Source: Stenotrophomonas sp. UBA7346
GTDB lineage: Bacteria; Pseudomonadota; Gammaproteobacteria; Xanthomonadales; Xanthomonadaceae
Reading direction: 5' to 3'
Length of the DNA: 64,000 nucleotides
NCBI GenBank assembly: GCA_002471015.1
Contig: DKPB01000081.1
Coordinates: 55,991-119,990, forward strand
The notes beneath the pieces are model-generated. The model was not told the DNA's origin. It ran no database searches and was given only the letters and a program-made list of their open reading frames with translations. Numbering within the stretch: the stretch's first letter is position 1; every line of letters starts with the position of its first letter. Positions 41,888-51,300 of this stretch are shown piece after piece. Both the position numbers and the translations under genes were made by a program.

Positions 41888-43391
41888 TTACATATGGAGC
41901 AGACCATTGTTCCGCCACGCACAACTGGAGTCCGTCAAAGCCTGGGTCATGAACCCAGCCCAGCGCGCCTTGCCGCTGCATGTGCGCATCCAGCGCGCCA
42001 TCCGCCAACTGGTACTGGATGGCGCATTGGATGCAGGCCGTGCGCTTCCCGCCTCCCGAGCCCTGGCGGTGTCGTTGGGCGTCTCCCGTGACACGGTCGA
42101 GGCCGCCTATGGTCAGCTGCATGCAGAAGGCTTCATCGAGCGGCGGGTGGGCAGTGGCAGTTTTGTCGCCGAGCGCGCGCGCTGGCTGGACCGGCATGAC
42201 AGCACCCGTCCGCGGGGCACCGCGCCGCAGCCACCGCGGCTGAGCCAGCGCGGCAATGCCATGTACCGCAATGGCGGGGTACGCGACTTCCTTGCCCCGC
42301 GTGCGTTTGCACCCGGCGTCCCGGAGACCCGCACGTTTCCACTGCCGATCTGGGAGCGCCTGCAGCGCCAGGTGCTCAGGCAATGGGGCAGCGCCGCCCT
42401 GCTGCACAGCCCGCCACAGGGCATGGAAGCGCTGCGACGTGCGATCGCTGACTACGTCAATCTTGAGCGCGGTGCGCATGCCAGCCCGGAACGGGTGCTG
42501 GTGGTCACCAGTTCACAGCAGGCACTGACCTTGTGCGCCAGCGTATTGCTCGATCCGGGCGAACAGATCTTCATCGAGAACCCCGTCTACCACGGCGCAC
42601 GCAAGGCCTTCGATGCCGCCGGACTGCGCTGCGTGCCGGTTGCGGTAGACACCGAAGGCATGCGCGTGGACCAGTTGGACGATGCCATTGCTGGCCGGGC
42701 GGTGTTCCTGACCCCCTCCCACCAGTTTCCCAGCGGTACGACCCTGGCCTTGGACCGACGGCTGCACGCCATTGAATGGGCCCGCAGCCGACAGGCCTGG
42801 ATCATCGAGGATGACTACGACAGTGAATTCCATTACGCCGGCAAGCCCATGGCCTGCGTGCAGGGGTTGGATCCGCATCACCGCACGATCTACATCGGCA
42901 CTTTCACCAAATCGCTGTTCCCCGGGCTGCGCATCGCCTTCATGGTGCTGCCCCCGGCACTGGTCGCGCCGATGACCACCGCCCGCACCCTGCTCGATGG
43001 ACACAGTGCCCCCATTCCACAGCTCACGCTGGCCCGTTTCATGGACGGTGGCCATTTTGGCGCGCATGTGCGCGCCATGCGCGTGATCTACAACCAGCGC
43101 CGCGATGCCTTGGCGCAGTTGCTGCGTCGCCACCTGCCCGGGGTGCTGGAGCCACGGGTGCCGGACGGCGGCATGCAGATGCCCTGCCTGTTCCTGCAGG
43201 CTATCGACGAAGCCCGTGCTGTGGACGCCGCCCGCCGCGCTGGCATCGATCTGCTCGGGCTGAGCACCCTGTATGCGCCGCACACGCCGACCCGCGCCGG
43301 CTTGTTGATGGGGTTTGCCGCGCACACGCCGCAGGAACTGGAACAGGCGGTGAAAACGCTGGCACAGGTTCTGCACGACATGCGCCGTTGA
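41868..43391 (+). CDS. pdxR: MocR/PdxR-type PLP-dependent transcriptional regulator
   Basis: The 507-aa protein has a GntR winged-helix domain (LPLHVRIQRAIRQLVLDGAL, then ALPASRALAVSLGVSRDTVE and AYGQLHAEGFIERRVGSGSF) joined by a linker to a class I aminotransferase fold (VLVVTSSQQALTLCASVLLD; SRQAWIIEDDYDSEFHY; IYIGTFTKSLFPGLRIAFMV with the PLP Lys in TFTKSLFPG). Such regulators bind PLP and often control B6 genes. It is divergent from the transporter-yggS-pdxY-glyA operon. The start is uncertain: ATG 41868 has a weak site, while an in-frame TTG at 41907 has GGAG 7 nt upstream and would move the putative operator out of the coding region. Confidence 0.88.
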   Translation: MMDPSTFYIWSRPLFRHAQLESVKAWVMNPAQRALPLHVRIQRAIRQLVLDGALDAGRALPASRALAVSLGVSRDTVEAAYGQLHAEGFIERRVGSGSFVAERARWLDRHDSTRPRGTAPQPPRLSQRGNAMYRNGGVRDFLAPRAFAPGVPETRTFPLPIWERLQRQVLRQWGSAALLHSPPQGMEALRRAIADYVNLERGAHASPERVLVVTSSQQALTLCASVLLDPGEQIFIENPVYHGARKAFDAAGLRCVPVAVDTEGMRVDQLDDAIAGRAVFLTPSHQFPSGTTLALDRRLHAIEWARSRQAWIIEDDYDSEFHYAGKPMACVQGLDPHHRTIYIGTFTKSLFPGLRIAFMVLPPALVAPMTTARTLLDGHSAPIPQLTLARFMDGGHFGAHVRAMRVIYNQRRDALAQLLRRHLPGVLEPRVPDGGMQMPCLFLQAIDEARAVDAARRAGIDLLGLSTLYAPHTPTRAGLLMGFAAHTPQELEQAVKTLAQVLHDMRR

Positions 43392-43433
43392 GCCTCCTCA
43401 ACCCGGACGTATCAGCCGGCATGTTTGGGCAAC

Positions 43434-44984
43434 TCAACGCAACGCGTTGCGCACCCGATCACTGAAACCGGCGATTTCCGGCGTGGCCGGATCGATCTGC
43501 TGGGCCTGCTGCAGCGCCTGCTGCGCAAAAGCGGTGTCACCACCGCCCAAGCGCTCGCTGCCCACCGCTATCCAGCGCTGGGCCAAGCGGCGCCTGGCAA
43601 CGCCCAGGCTGGAATCACCCGGTGCCAGCGCCTGCCAGGCATCCAGACAGGTACGCGCCGCACGCAGGCGATTGCCGCGCAGGTTGTCTTCCATGCAGGC
43701 GCGCGCGGCGGGCTGGATACGGGCCGCTGCGCGCTTCACCCGCGGATCCTGCGGTGCCAGCGCCTGTGCCGCCTTGAAATGATCGTAGGCGCTGCTGCCT
43801 GGCGGCAACAGCCATTGCTCGCGGGCTTCGGCCTCCTGCAGTTGCGCCAGCAGGCCCTTCAAGCGGCGTTCGCGTTCGCCGGGCGACAAGTGGGTGTCCA
43901 TCGCGCGCCGCGCGGTGCGGATGCGTTCCACCGTCTGTGCGGCAGCAACCACTTCGGCGTTGTCCGGTGCCAACTGCTCTGCCTGCTGCAACGCACGCGC
44001 GGCAGCCTCGAACTGAAAATCTCCGGCCAGCCGCGTGGCCTCCTGCGCCTGCAGCTGCGCCACCCGCATCAGCCCCTGCCGCGCGGCCGGGTCCTCGGCC
44101 ACTGCCAGCACCTCGCTGAAGGCATCGGCGGCGGCCTCCAGCCGGCCCCGCGCCAACGCGCGCTCGCCCTGCAACCGACGCCGCTCCAGCGAGGCGTTCA
44201 ACAAGGCCTTGGCCGCGGGCAACTCGACGTGCCCCGGGTCGTAGAACTCCACCCGCCGCAGCGTGGCCGCCGCAGCCTGCAGCTGCCCGGGTCGTTCGAC
44301 TGCACGGTTGGCCTGCATGACCAGCTCGGCCAGCGCTTCGTCACGCCCTTCCAGCGCCTGCATGCGATCGGGCTGGATGGCCAGCACCTGCTGGTACAGC
44401 GGCAACGCACTGTCGGCGCCATCGTCCAGCCGGCCCTGCGCATGTGCGCTTTCAGCCTGCTGCAGCAGTTCTCCCACACTGCCCTGCTGGCGCCGTTGCG
44501 TGTGCAGCTGCATCTGGATGCGATCGATATCGCTGGACGGAGCCTGCAGCCGCCGCGCCAACTGCAGCGCCTGCTCGCAGGCGCTGTAGTCACCGGCGGC
44601 CAAAGCCTTGCGGGCACGCTCCAACGCGGCCTGTGCGGTCCGCGCCAGCGCCTGCTTCACCTCCACCCGGTCAGGGTCCAGCGCCGCTGCCGCCTCGAAC
44701 AATTCGCCCGCGCCACTGCCGTCCGCCGCGCTCAACCGACCCTGCTGCAACGCCTGGCCTCCGGCATCCAGCAGCTTCTGGATGCGACTTTCCGGCCACA
44801 GCCAATCGGCCAGCGGCTGCCGGAATATCGCCAGCACGATGCTCAGCAACAGTACGCCGATGCCGATGGCCCGCCAGGCGCGCGGGCTGTTCCAGCCACG
44901 CGCCACCCACCAGCGCCCATACAGCCGCAGCTTGTCGCCGAGTGTTTCCAGTCCCTGTTGGCCGCGTTGGCGCCAGTTCTCCAT
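43434..44984 (-). CDS. Membrane-anchored TPR-rich protein of unknown function
   Basis: The 516-aa protein has an amphipathic basic N-terminus, one membrane helix (AIGIGVLLLSIVLAIF, about 40-55), then helical repeats throughout, rich in Ala, Leu, Gln and Arg (ALQQGRLSAADGSGAGELFE; KALAAGDYSACEQALQLARR; LALARGRLEAAADAFSEVLA-like units). This is a single-pass protein with a long TPR-type domain, probably periplasmic. No catalytic motif was recognised. It lies 13 bp downstream of relA on the same strand and may be cotranscribed, but no link to the stringent response is known. Confidence 0.7.
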   Translation of the reverse strand: MENWRQRGQQGLETLGDKLRLYGRWWVARGWNSPRAWRAIGIGVLLLSIVLAIFRQPLADWLWPESRIQKLLDAGGQALQQGRLSAADGSGAGELFEAAAALDPDRVEVKQALARTAQAALERARKALAAGDYSACEQALQLARRLQAPSSDIDRIQMQLHTQRRQQGSVGELLQQAESAHAQGRLDDGADSALPLYQQVLAIQPDRMQALEGRDEALAELVMQANRAVERPGQLQAAAATLRRVEFYDPGHVELPAAKALLNASLERRRLQGERALARGRLEAAADAFSEVLAVAEDPAARQGLMRVAQLQAQEATRLAGDFQFEAAARALQQAEQLAPDNAEVVAAAQTVERIRTARRAMDTHLSPGERERRLKGLLAQLQEAEAREQWLLPPGSSAYDHFKAAQALAPQDPRVKRAAARIQPAARACMEDNLRGNRLRAARTCLDAWQALAPGDSSLGVARRRLAQRWIAVGSERLGGGDTAFAQQALQQAQQIDPATPEIAGFSDRVRNALR

Positions 44985-44997
44985 GCGCCAAGCTTAC

Positions 44998-47163
44998 CTA
45001 GCCCAGCCTTCGGGCATCGTCTACGCCCGGCAAGGCCTCGAGTTTGCCCAGCAGGGTGGATAGCTGCCCGTAGTCATTGACCTTCAACCGCAACCGCAAC
45101 TGCACCCTGCCGCTCTCGCGCAGGTTGTCGCTGTTGATCTCGATGACATAGGCGTCTTCCTGGGCAATCAGGTTGGTGATGTCCTTCAGCAACCAGCGCC
45201 GGTCGACCGCACGCACCATCACGTCCACTTCATAGGCCGAGCCCTTGCGCCCCCACTCCACCGGCAGCACGCGGTCCGGATGGGCCGCACCCAGCCGCGC
45301 CAGCGATGCGCAGTCGGCGCGGTGCACCGTCACCCCGCGGGTACGGGTGAGATAGCCCTGGATGGGCTCACCCGCCACCGGTTGGCAGCAACGGGCCAGT
45401 TGCACCAGCAGATTGCCCACCCCCTGCACGGTGAAATCGGATTTGCCGGTACCGCCACGGCGCGCGGTGGGCCGCGGCAGGGCCGGTGCGGCCGGTGCCT
45501 GGGCGGCCTTTTCCGCCTCCAGCAAGGCACGGCTGACCTGGTTGGGGCCAGTGTCGCCCAGTGCCACCTGGATGTAGAGATCGTCGACGCTGTCGGCGTG
45601 GAACTTGCGCGCGGCCACCATCAAATCGGCCTGCTGCAGCCCCAGGCGCTTGAGCTCGCGCTCCAGCAATTCACGGCCGGCCTGCACATTGCGCGCGCGG
45701 TCCAGCTTGTGGAACCAGCTGCGCACCTTTTCGCGCGAGCGTGCACTGGCCAGGAAACCGTTGGACAACAGCAGCCAGTCGCGGCGTGGGTCGGCCTCCT
45801 TGCCGGTCAGGATCTCCACCCGGTCGCCACTGCGCAGCTTGTAGCCCAGCGGCACGATGCGGCCGTTGACCTTGGCGCCCCGGCAGCGGTGCCCGACCAT
45901 GGTGTGCACGTGGTAGGCGAAATCCAACGGTGTGGCACCGGCCGGCAGGTCCATCACCTCGCCCTTGGGGCTGAGTGCGTAGACCCGGTCCTCGACCAGC
46001 TCGGCATCCAGCGCTCCGGCCAGGTCCTCGGGGTTGCCCGGGTCCTGCGCCTGCTCCAGCAACTGCCGCATCCAGGTGATCTTGCGGTCGAAGGCCTTTT
46101 CCGCGCCCTTGCTGCCTTCCTTGTACTTCCAGTGCGCGGCCACGCCCAGTTCGGCCTGCGCATGCATCTCGTGGGTGCGGATCTGCACCTCGATCGTGCG
46201 CCCTTCCGGGCCGATCACCGCAGTATGCAGCGAGCGGTAGTCGTTGGCCTTGGGGCGGGCGATGTAGTCATCGAACTCACTGGGAATAGGCGTCCACAGC
46301 GCATGCACCGCACCCAGCGCGGCGTAGCAGGCACCTACGTCATCCACCATCACCCGCACCGCGCGCAGGTCATACAACTGCTCGAAAGCCAGGTGCTTCT
46401 TCTGCATCTTCCGCCAGATGCTGTAGATGTGCTTGGGCCGGCCACTGACCTCGCCGCGGATGCCCTGCTCGGCCAGCGCCGCGGACAGTTTCTTCTTCAC
46501 GGCCTCCACGTAGCGCTCGCGCGCAACCCGGGTTTCGTCCACCTCGCGGGCGATGTGGCGGTAGGTCTCCGGGTCCAGGAAGCGGAATGCCAGGTCTTCC
46601 AGTTCCCACTTCAGCTGCCAGATGCCCAGGCGGTTGGCCAGCGGCGCATGGATGTCACGGGTGAGCTGGGCCAGTGCTCGGCGCTCCTCATCCGGCAGCT
46701 TGTCGGCCGCGCGCATGCAGGCCAGTTGCCGTGACAGCAGGATCGGCACCACCCGCAGGTCGTGGATGATGGACAGCAACAGGCGCCGCAGGCCCTCGCT
46801 GTTGCGCCCGGCATCACGGCCGGCGTGCAGCGCCCAGACCTGGTCGGCGGCCTCCTGGCCATCCAGCAGGCCCGCCACCGCCACCGCTGCCTGCCCCAAC
46901 GGCAGTTCCGCCAGATGCGCCCGCAGGCCCGGCAGGTCGAACAACAGCGCAGCGACGATGACGCCTTCGTCAGCGGACAGCAGCGCGAGCGAGTCCAGCG
47001 TGTCGGCCAGCACCGGCCAAGGCAGCCGGGGTACGGTATCGACATCGGGTTGCTGCCAGCACGTGAGCAGGGCCTGCCGCAGCGGTTCGGACAGGGCGCG
47101 GGTAGAGGCACGCTGCAGCAGCGCTTCCAGGCCGGGGGAAGAGGAACGGTTCACAGCATTCAA
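44998..47163 (-). CDS. relA: GTP pyrophosphokinase RelA, (p)ppGpp synthetase
   Basis: The 721-aa long RSH protein has an inactive hydrolase domain: the HD motif is replaced by F75-D-L-P78 (AALLFDLPGL), the classical RelA change, so it should only synthesise (p)ppGpp. The synthetase domain contains GRPKHIYSIWRKMQKKHLAF, YDLRAVRVMVDDVGACYAAL, and EFDDYIARPKANDYRSLHTA with VEVQIRT-like EVQIRTHEMHAQAELGVAAH. A TGS domain (VYALSPKGEVMDLPAGATPL) and a C-terminal zinc-finger/ACT region follow. It is ribosome-associated and senses amino-acid starvation. mazG, which can counter its product, lies elsewhere in the window. Confidence 0.96.
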   Translation of the reverse strand: MNAVNRSSSPGLEALLQRASTRALSEPLRQALLTCWQQPDVDTVPRLPWPVLADTLDSLALLSADEGVIVAALLFDLPGLRAHLAELPLGQAAVAVAGLLDGQEAADQVWALHAGRDAGRNSEGLRRLLLSIIHDLRVVPILLSRQLACMRAADKLPDEERRALAQLTRDIHAPLANRLGIWQLKWELEDLAFRFLDPETYRHIAREVDETRVARERYVEAVKKKLSAALAEQGIRGEVSGRPKHIYSIWRKMQKKHLAFEQLYDLRAVRVMVDDVGACYAALGAVHALWTPIPSEFDDYIARPKANDYRSLHTAVIGPEGRTIEVQIRTHEMHAQAELGVAAHWKYKEGSKGAEKAFDRKITWMRQLLEQAQDPGNPEDLAGALDAELVEDRVYALSPKGEVMDLPAGATPLDFAYHVHTMVGHRCRGAKVNGRIVPLGYKLRSGDRVEILTGKEADPRRDWLLLSNGFLASARSREKVRSWFHKLDRARNVQAGRELLERELKRLGLQQADLMVAARKFHADSVDDLYIQVALGDTGPNQVSRALLEAEKAAQAPAAPALPRPTARRGGTGKSDFTVQGVGNLLVQLARCCQPVAGEPIQGYLTRTRGVTVHRADCASLARLGAAHPDRVLPVEWGRKGSAYEVDVMVRAVDRRWLLKDITNLIAQEDAYVIEINSDNLRESGRVQLRLRLKVNDYGQLSTLLGKLEALPGVDDARRLG

Positions 47164-47217
47164 TTACGGGCGGATGCCCCTACACTAGCGCCCAACCGTC
47201 TCCGGGAACAATCACCC

Positions 47218-47733
47218 ATGAAGCTGCCCCGCCTGGCTGTCCTGCTTGCTGTCACCGCTTTGTCGCTGTCCTTGCTGTCCCCGGCCCACGCGCAGCGCGT
47301 GGTACAGGGCGACCTGCAGCAGCAGATGTCCGCCGATGAGTTCAAGGCCGCCGGCCTGGACAAGCTCAGCACGCAGGAGCTCGCCGCCCTCAACAACTGG
47401 CTGCAGGGCAAGGTGGAGCAGGCCGCCAGCCAGGCGTTGGAGCAGGCGCGCGAGGAAGGCCGCCAGGAAGTGATCGTCAAGAACCGCGGCTTCTTTGATT
47501 TCGGCAGCAACGAGCCCATCCAGGCCACGCTGGAAGGCGAGTTCCGCGGCTTCGGCAAAGGCCGCCAATACACGCTGGACAATGGCCAGGTGTGGGAACA
47601 GACCGATGACGCCATGGTCGCCGGGGTGCGCAAGCAGGCACCCAAGGTGCGCATCACCCCCGGGCTGATGAACGTGTGGTACCTGCAGATCGACGGGGTC
47701 AATACCCGTGCCAAGGTACGTCGCACCAAGTAA
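47218..47733 (+). CDS. Exported protein of unknown function
   Basis: The 171-aa protein starts at ATG 47218 with a clear signal peptide (MKLPRLAVLLAVTALSLSLL, cleavage after SPAHA). The mature part has a helical segment (LSTQELAALNNWLQGKVEQA) and a beta-rich C-terminal half (IQATLEGEFRGFGKGRQYTL; NGQVWEQTDD; KVRITPGLMNVWYLQIDGVN) recalling small SH3-like periplasmic domains. No enzyme motif is seen. Longer ORF starts upstream lie antisense to relA. It is divergent from relA, with 54 bp between starts. Confidence 0.75.
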   Translation: MKLPRLAVLLAVTALSLSLLSPAHAQRVVQGDLQQQMSADEFKAAGLDKLSTQELAALNNWLQGKVEQAASQALEQAREEGRQEVIVKNRGFFDFGSNEPIQATLEGEFRGFGKGRQYTLDNGQVWEQTDDAMVAGVRKQAPKVRITPGLMNVWYLQIDGVNTRAKVRRTK

Positions 47734-47740
47734 ACCCTTC

Positions 47741-47766
47741 GCCCCGGCCGCCGCGCCGGGGCTTCT
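47741..47766 (+). terminator. Hairpin with short T tract after the exported protein gene
   Basis: GCCCCGGC-CGCCGC-GCCGGGGC followed by TTCTTCC, starting 8 bp after the stop codon. The T run is imperfect, so it may only partly separate this gene from the next. Confidence 0.6.
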
Positions 47767-47791
47767 TCCGCATCAGCGAGCCTGCCCTTTC

Positions 47792-48313
47792 ATGCCCGCC
47801 ATCCTGTTCATCCTGCTGTTGCTGCTGCCGGCCACTGCCGCCGCCGATGTCTACAAATGCAAAGGCCGGTCCGGTGAAACCATGTATTCCGAGCACCCGT
47901 GCGATGCCCGCGCCGAGCCGATGAAGCTGCGCGACACCGGTCCGTCGGAGCCGTTCACGGCAGCTGCCACCGCTGCCGCTGAAAACGGCCAGGCCAGGAA
48001 CACCGAAACGCCGGCCAGTGCTGACAACAGCAGTGAACTCGAGGCCATGCGCGCCGCCGAGAAAAGCTGCATCGCCGATGCCACCGCGTCCATCTACGGC
48101 CCTTCCAACGACCGCGTCGGCACCTTGCAGCAGCAGATGTCCCTGCTCAACGAGGAACTGGCCAAGGCCAACGATGCCGAGCGCAGCCAGGCGCTGCGCA
48201 CGCGCATGGCCACCTTCCGCCAGGCCATTACCCGCGAACACAACAATGCCCATACGCAGATGGGCAATGCACGCCGGCGCTGCATCGAACTGGCCAAGAC
48301 CAGCGACCGCTGA
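47792..48313 (+). CDS. DUF4124-type exported protein
   Basis: The 173-aa protein starts at ATG 47792 (MPAILFILLLLLPATAAADV), a signal peptide cleaved after about residue 18. The DUF4124 signature DVYKCKGRSGETMYSEHPC follows at once, with its paired Cys. The rest is a low-complexity A/T/E linker and a helical tail (LQQQMSLLNEELAKANDAER) likely to form a coiled coil. Function of the family is unknown. It is convergent with hrpA. Confidence 0.8.
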   Translation: MPAILFILLLLLPATAAADVYKCKGRSGETMYSEHPCDARAEPMKLRDTGPSEPFTAAATAAAENGQARNTETPASADNSSELEAMRAAEKSCIADATASIYGPSNDRVGTLQQQMSLLNEELAKANDAERSQALRTRMATFRQAITREHNNAHTQMGNARRRCIELAKTSDR

Positions 48314-48320
48314 CCCCCGG

Positions 48321-48356
48321 CCATGGTGCACCGCCGCTGTCGGCGCCGGTGCATGG
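48321..48356. terminator. Hairpin between convergent DUF4124 gene and hrpA
   Basis: TGCACCG and CGGTGCA pair, with an inner CCG/CGG pairing, between the two stop codons. No T run follows on either side, so termination by it alone is doubtful. Confidence 0.35.
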
Positions 48357-48362
48357 CTCGCA

Positions 48363-51300
48363 TCAACTACGCAGCGCGGCCACCCGCTGGGCCAGTTTCT
48401 TGGCCGAAATGCCGGAGCGGAAACCCAGTTCCTGGGCAAACAAGGCCACCCGCAACTCCTCGATGTCCCAACGCAATGCCGCCCATTCCGGGCGCTCGCT
48501 GCGGCCCTGCACGCGGGCCTCGTCCAGTGCATCGACAAAGGGCTTGAGCTCCAGCATGCGCGCTTGGTCGCGCGGCGGATCGCGCTTGGCGCGTTCGGCA
48601 CGCAGGATCATGGCCTTCAGGTAGCGCGGGAACTGCGCCAGCGCATCGGCCGGCGTCTGCCGCAGGAAGCCGGCATGCACCAGCCCGGCCAGTTGAGCCT
48701 CCATGTCATCCAGATTGCCGCGCGCCCACCCCATCAGCGGTGCCTCCAGCTGCGGCTTCAACTCACCGACCAGGCCGAGGATGCTTTCGGCCAGTTTCAG
48801 CCGTTGCATGGCCTCGCCGAACAGCTGTTTGGCGGCCTCGGCCCGGCGCAGCTCGAAGGCCTCGGCGCTGCGGATGTCGCCCAACCCCTCGGCCAGCACC
48901 GCATTGAGTGCGGCGTCCACAAGATCACCGCGCAGGCGCTCCTGTGATTCGATGGCCGCATACAGCAGGCCGGTCTTGGGGGCGATCGGCAATTGCTTGC
49001 GGGCCTGCTTGAGCTTGTCGGCCAACGCGATTTCCAACAACCGACGCACCCCACCGGGGTGTGCCAGACGGGCCTCGTTGCGGTCGGCGAAGATACGCAG
49101 GGCAGCGGCCTCGCCGGTATCGACCAGCGCCGGATAGGCCGGTACGCCGGCCTCCCCGGCCACCTGTTCGGGAATGCTGTTGCCGGGGAACTCGCGCAGG
49201 TCTTCGGCGGCCAGCGCCTTGCCTGCACGGGCAGCAAACGCATCACCGGCGCGCTCACCGAAGCGCGCGCGCAGGCTGTCCAGGTCGCGTGACATCGCCA
49301 GCATCCGCCCCGCGGCGTTGTGCTTGCCCTTGCGCGCAGAGGACGTGTCGCGGGCGGCATCGGGCGCGTCCGCCGGTGCCGCGTCGAACAACCGCAGGTT
49401 CATGCGCAGATGCGGCTCCAGCGCCTCGACATCGAAATCGGTGGCCGCCACCGCTGCACCGGTCGCCTTGGACAGAAAGCGCGCCAGTTCGCCGCGGATG
49501 TCGTCAGCCGATGGCTGCGGCCAGGCCTCGAAGAACGCACGGCCGAAATCCGGCGCCGGCACGTAATTACGCCGCATCGCCTTGGGCAGGCTGCGGATCA
49601 GCGCCGATGCCTTGTCGGCGACAAAGCCCGGCGCCAGCCAGGACAGGCGCGCCGGATCCAGCGCATTGAGCAGGTGCAGCGGCACGTCCAGGGTGACACC
49701 ATCGTCCTCGCTGCCCGGCTCGAAGCGGTAGTGCAGGGCAAGCCGGGCATCACCCAGCGCCAGGTACTTGGGATAACGGTCCTGCTCGCTGCCCTCGCCC
49801 GGCAACAGATCCGTCAGCGACCAGTGCAGGCCACGGCGTTGTTCCGGCGGCAGCGCCTTCCACCAGGCATCCAGCAAATTGACCGAATGGATATTGGACG
49901 GCACCCGGTCCAGGTACCAGCGCGCCTGCCAGTCCTCGTCGGCGACGATGCCGGCACGGCGCAGCTTGGCTTCCTCCTCGCGCGCCTGCTCCAGCACCTT
50001 CATGTTGTCGGCGACAAACCCGGCACGGGTGTTGATCTCACCGGTCACCAAGGCCTGGCGCACGAAGATGTCATGCGCCTCGCCCGGATTTATCCTGCCG
50101 TAGTGCACCGGCTTCTTCGGCGCCAGCACCAGCCCGAACAGGCTGATCTGTTCCGACGCCAGCACCTGGCCCTGCGCCCGCGACCAATGCGGATCGAAAT
50201 GCTTGCGCGCCAGCAGGTGCGGCACTTCGGCAATCACCCAGTCCGGCTCGATCGCGGCGTTGGTCATGCCCCACACGCGCTGGGTATCCAGCAAGGTGGC
50301 GCTGAGCACCCACGGCGGCGGCCGCTTGGCCAATGCCGAGCCCGGGAACAGATGGAAGCGGCGCTGGCGTGGGGCCTGGAAATCGCCCTTGTCGGTTCGA
50401 TGCCCCACCTGGGTTGGCAGGCCGGCCAGGATCGCGCGGTGCAATGCCTGGTAGGCCACCACACGAACCTTGTCGGGGATGCCGCCCATAACGGGGTCGG
50501 CGTTGGGCTTGCCTTTTCTGCCCTCGAGCCCGGCCCGAAGCACAGGCGAGCCCGCCCCTGCCGCCGGCTTTATGCCTTCCCGCGCCAGCCGCGCCGCCTT
50601 GTGCAGCTCGCCCCGCGTGGTCTTGCGCTTGGCCTCGGCGTCACCACCGGCAGGCACGGCCGGCGGTGCCGACATCAAGGCCCGGCCGAAGGTTTCGTCC
50701 TCGCCCAGTGTCCAACCCAGTTCCTCGCACAACAGGCGCAGCTGGCGATGCAGTTCGCGCCATTCGCGCATGCGCAGGAAGCCCAGGAAATGCCGCCCGC
50801 ACCAGTCGCGCAGCTTGGACTGGGTGAGCTCCTCGTGCGCGCCACGGTAGGCGCTCCACAGGCGCAGGATGCCGATGAATTCGGAGCGCGCATCGGCAAA
50901 CAGCGCGTGGGCATTGTCGGCGGCTTCGCGCGCCTCGGGCGGACGCTCGCGTGGATCCTGGATGCCCAGGAACGAGGCGATCACCAGCATCTCGCGCAGG
51001 CAGCCCCCCTTCTGCGCCGCCACCAGCATGCGCGCCAGCTTCACATCCACCGGCAGGCGTGCCATCTGCCGGCCGATGGCGGTCAGCTTGCGCTCTTCAT
51101 CGATGGCGCCCAGTTCGGCCAGCTGCTGCCAGCCATCGGCAACCGCGCGCTCGTCCGGGGCTTCCAGGAACGGGAACTCGTCGATCTTGCCCAGGCCCAG
51201 CTGCAACATGCGCAGGATCACACCGGCCAGCGAGGAGCGGCGGATTTCCGGATCGGTGAACTCCGGCCGGCTCTGGAAGTCGGCCTCGGCATACAGGCGG

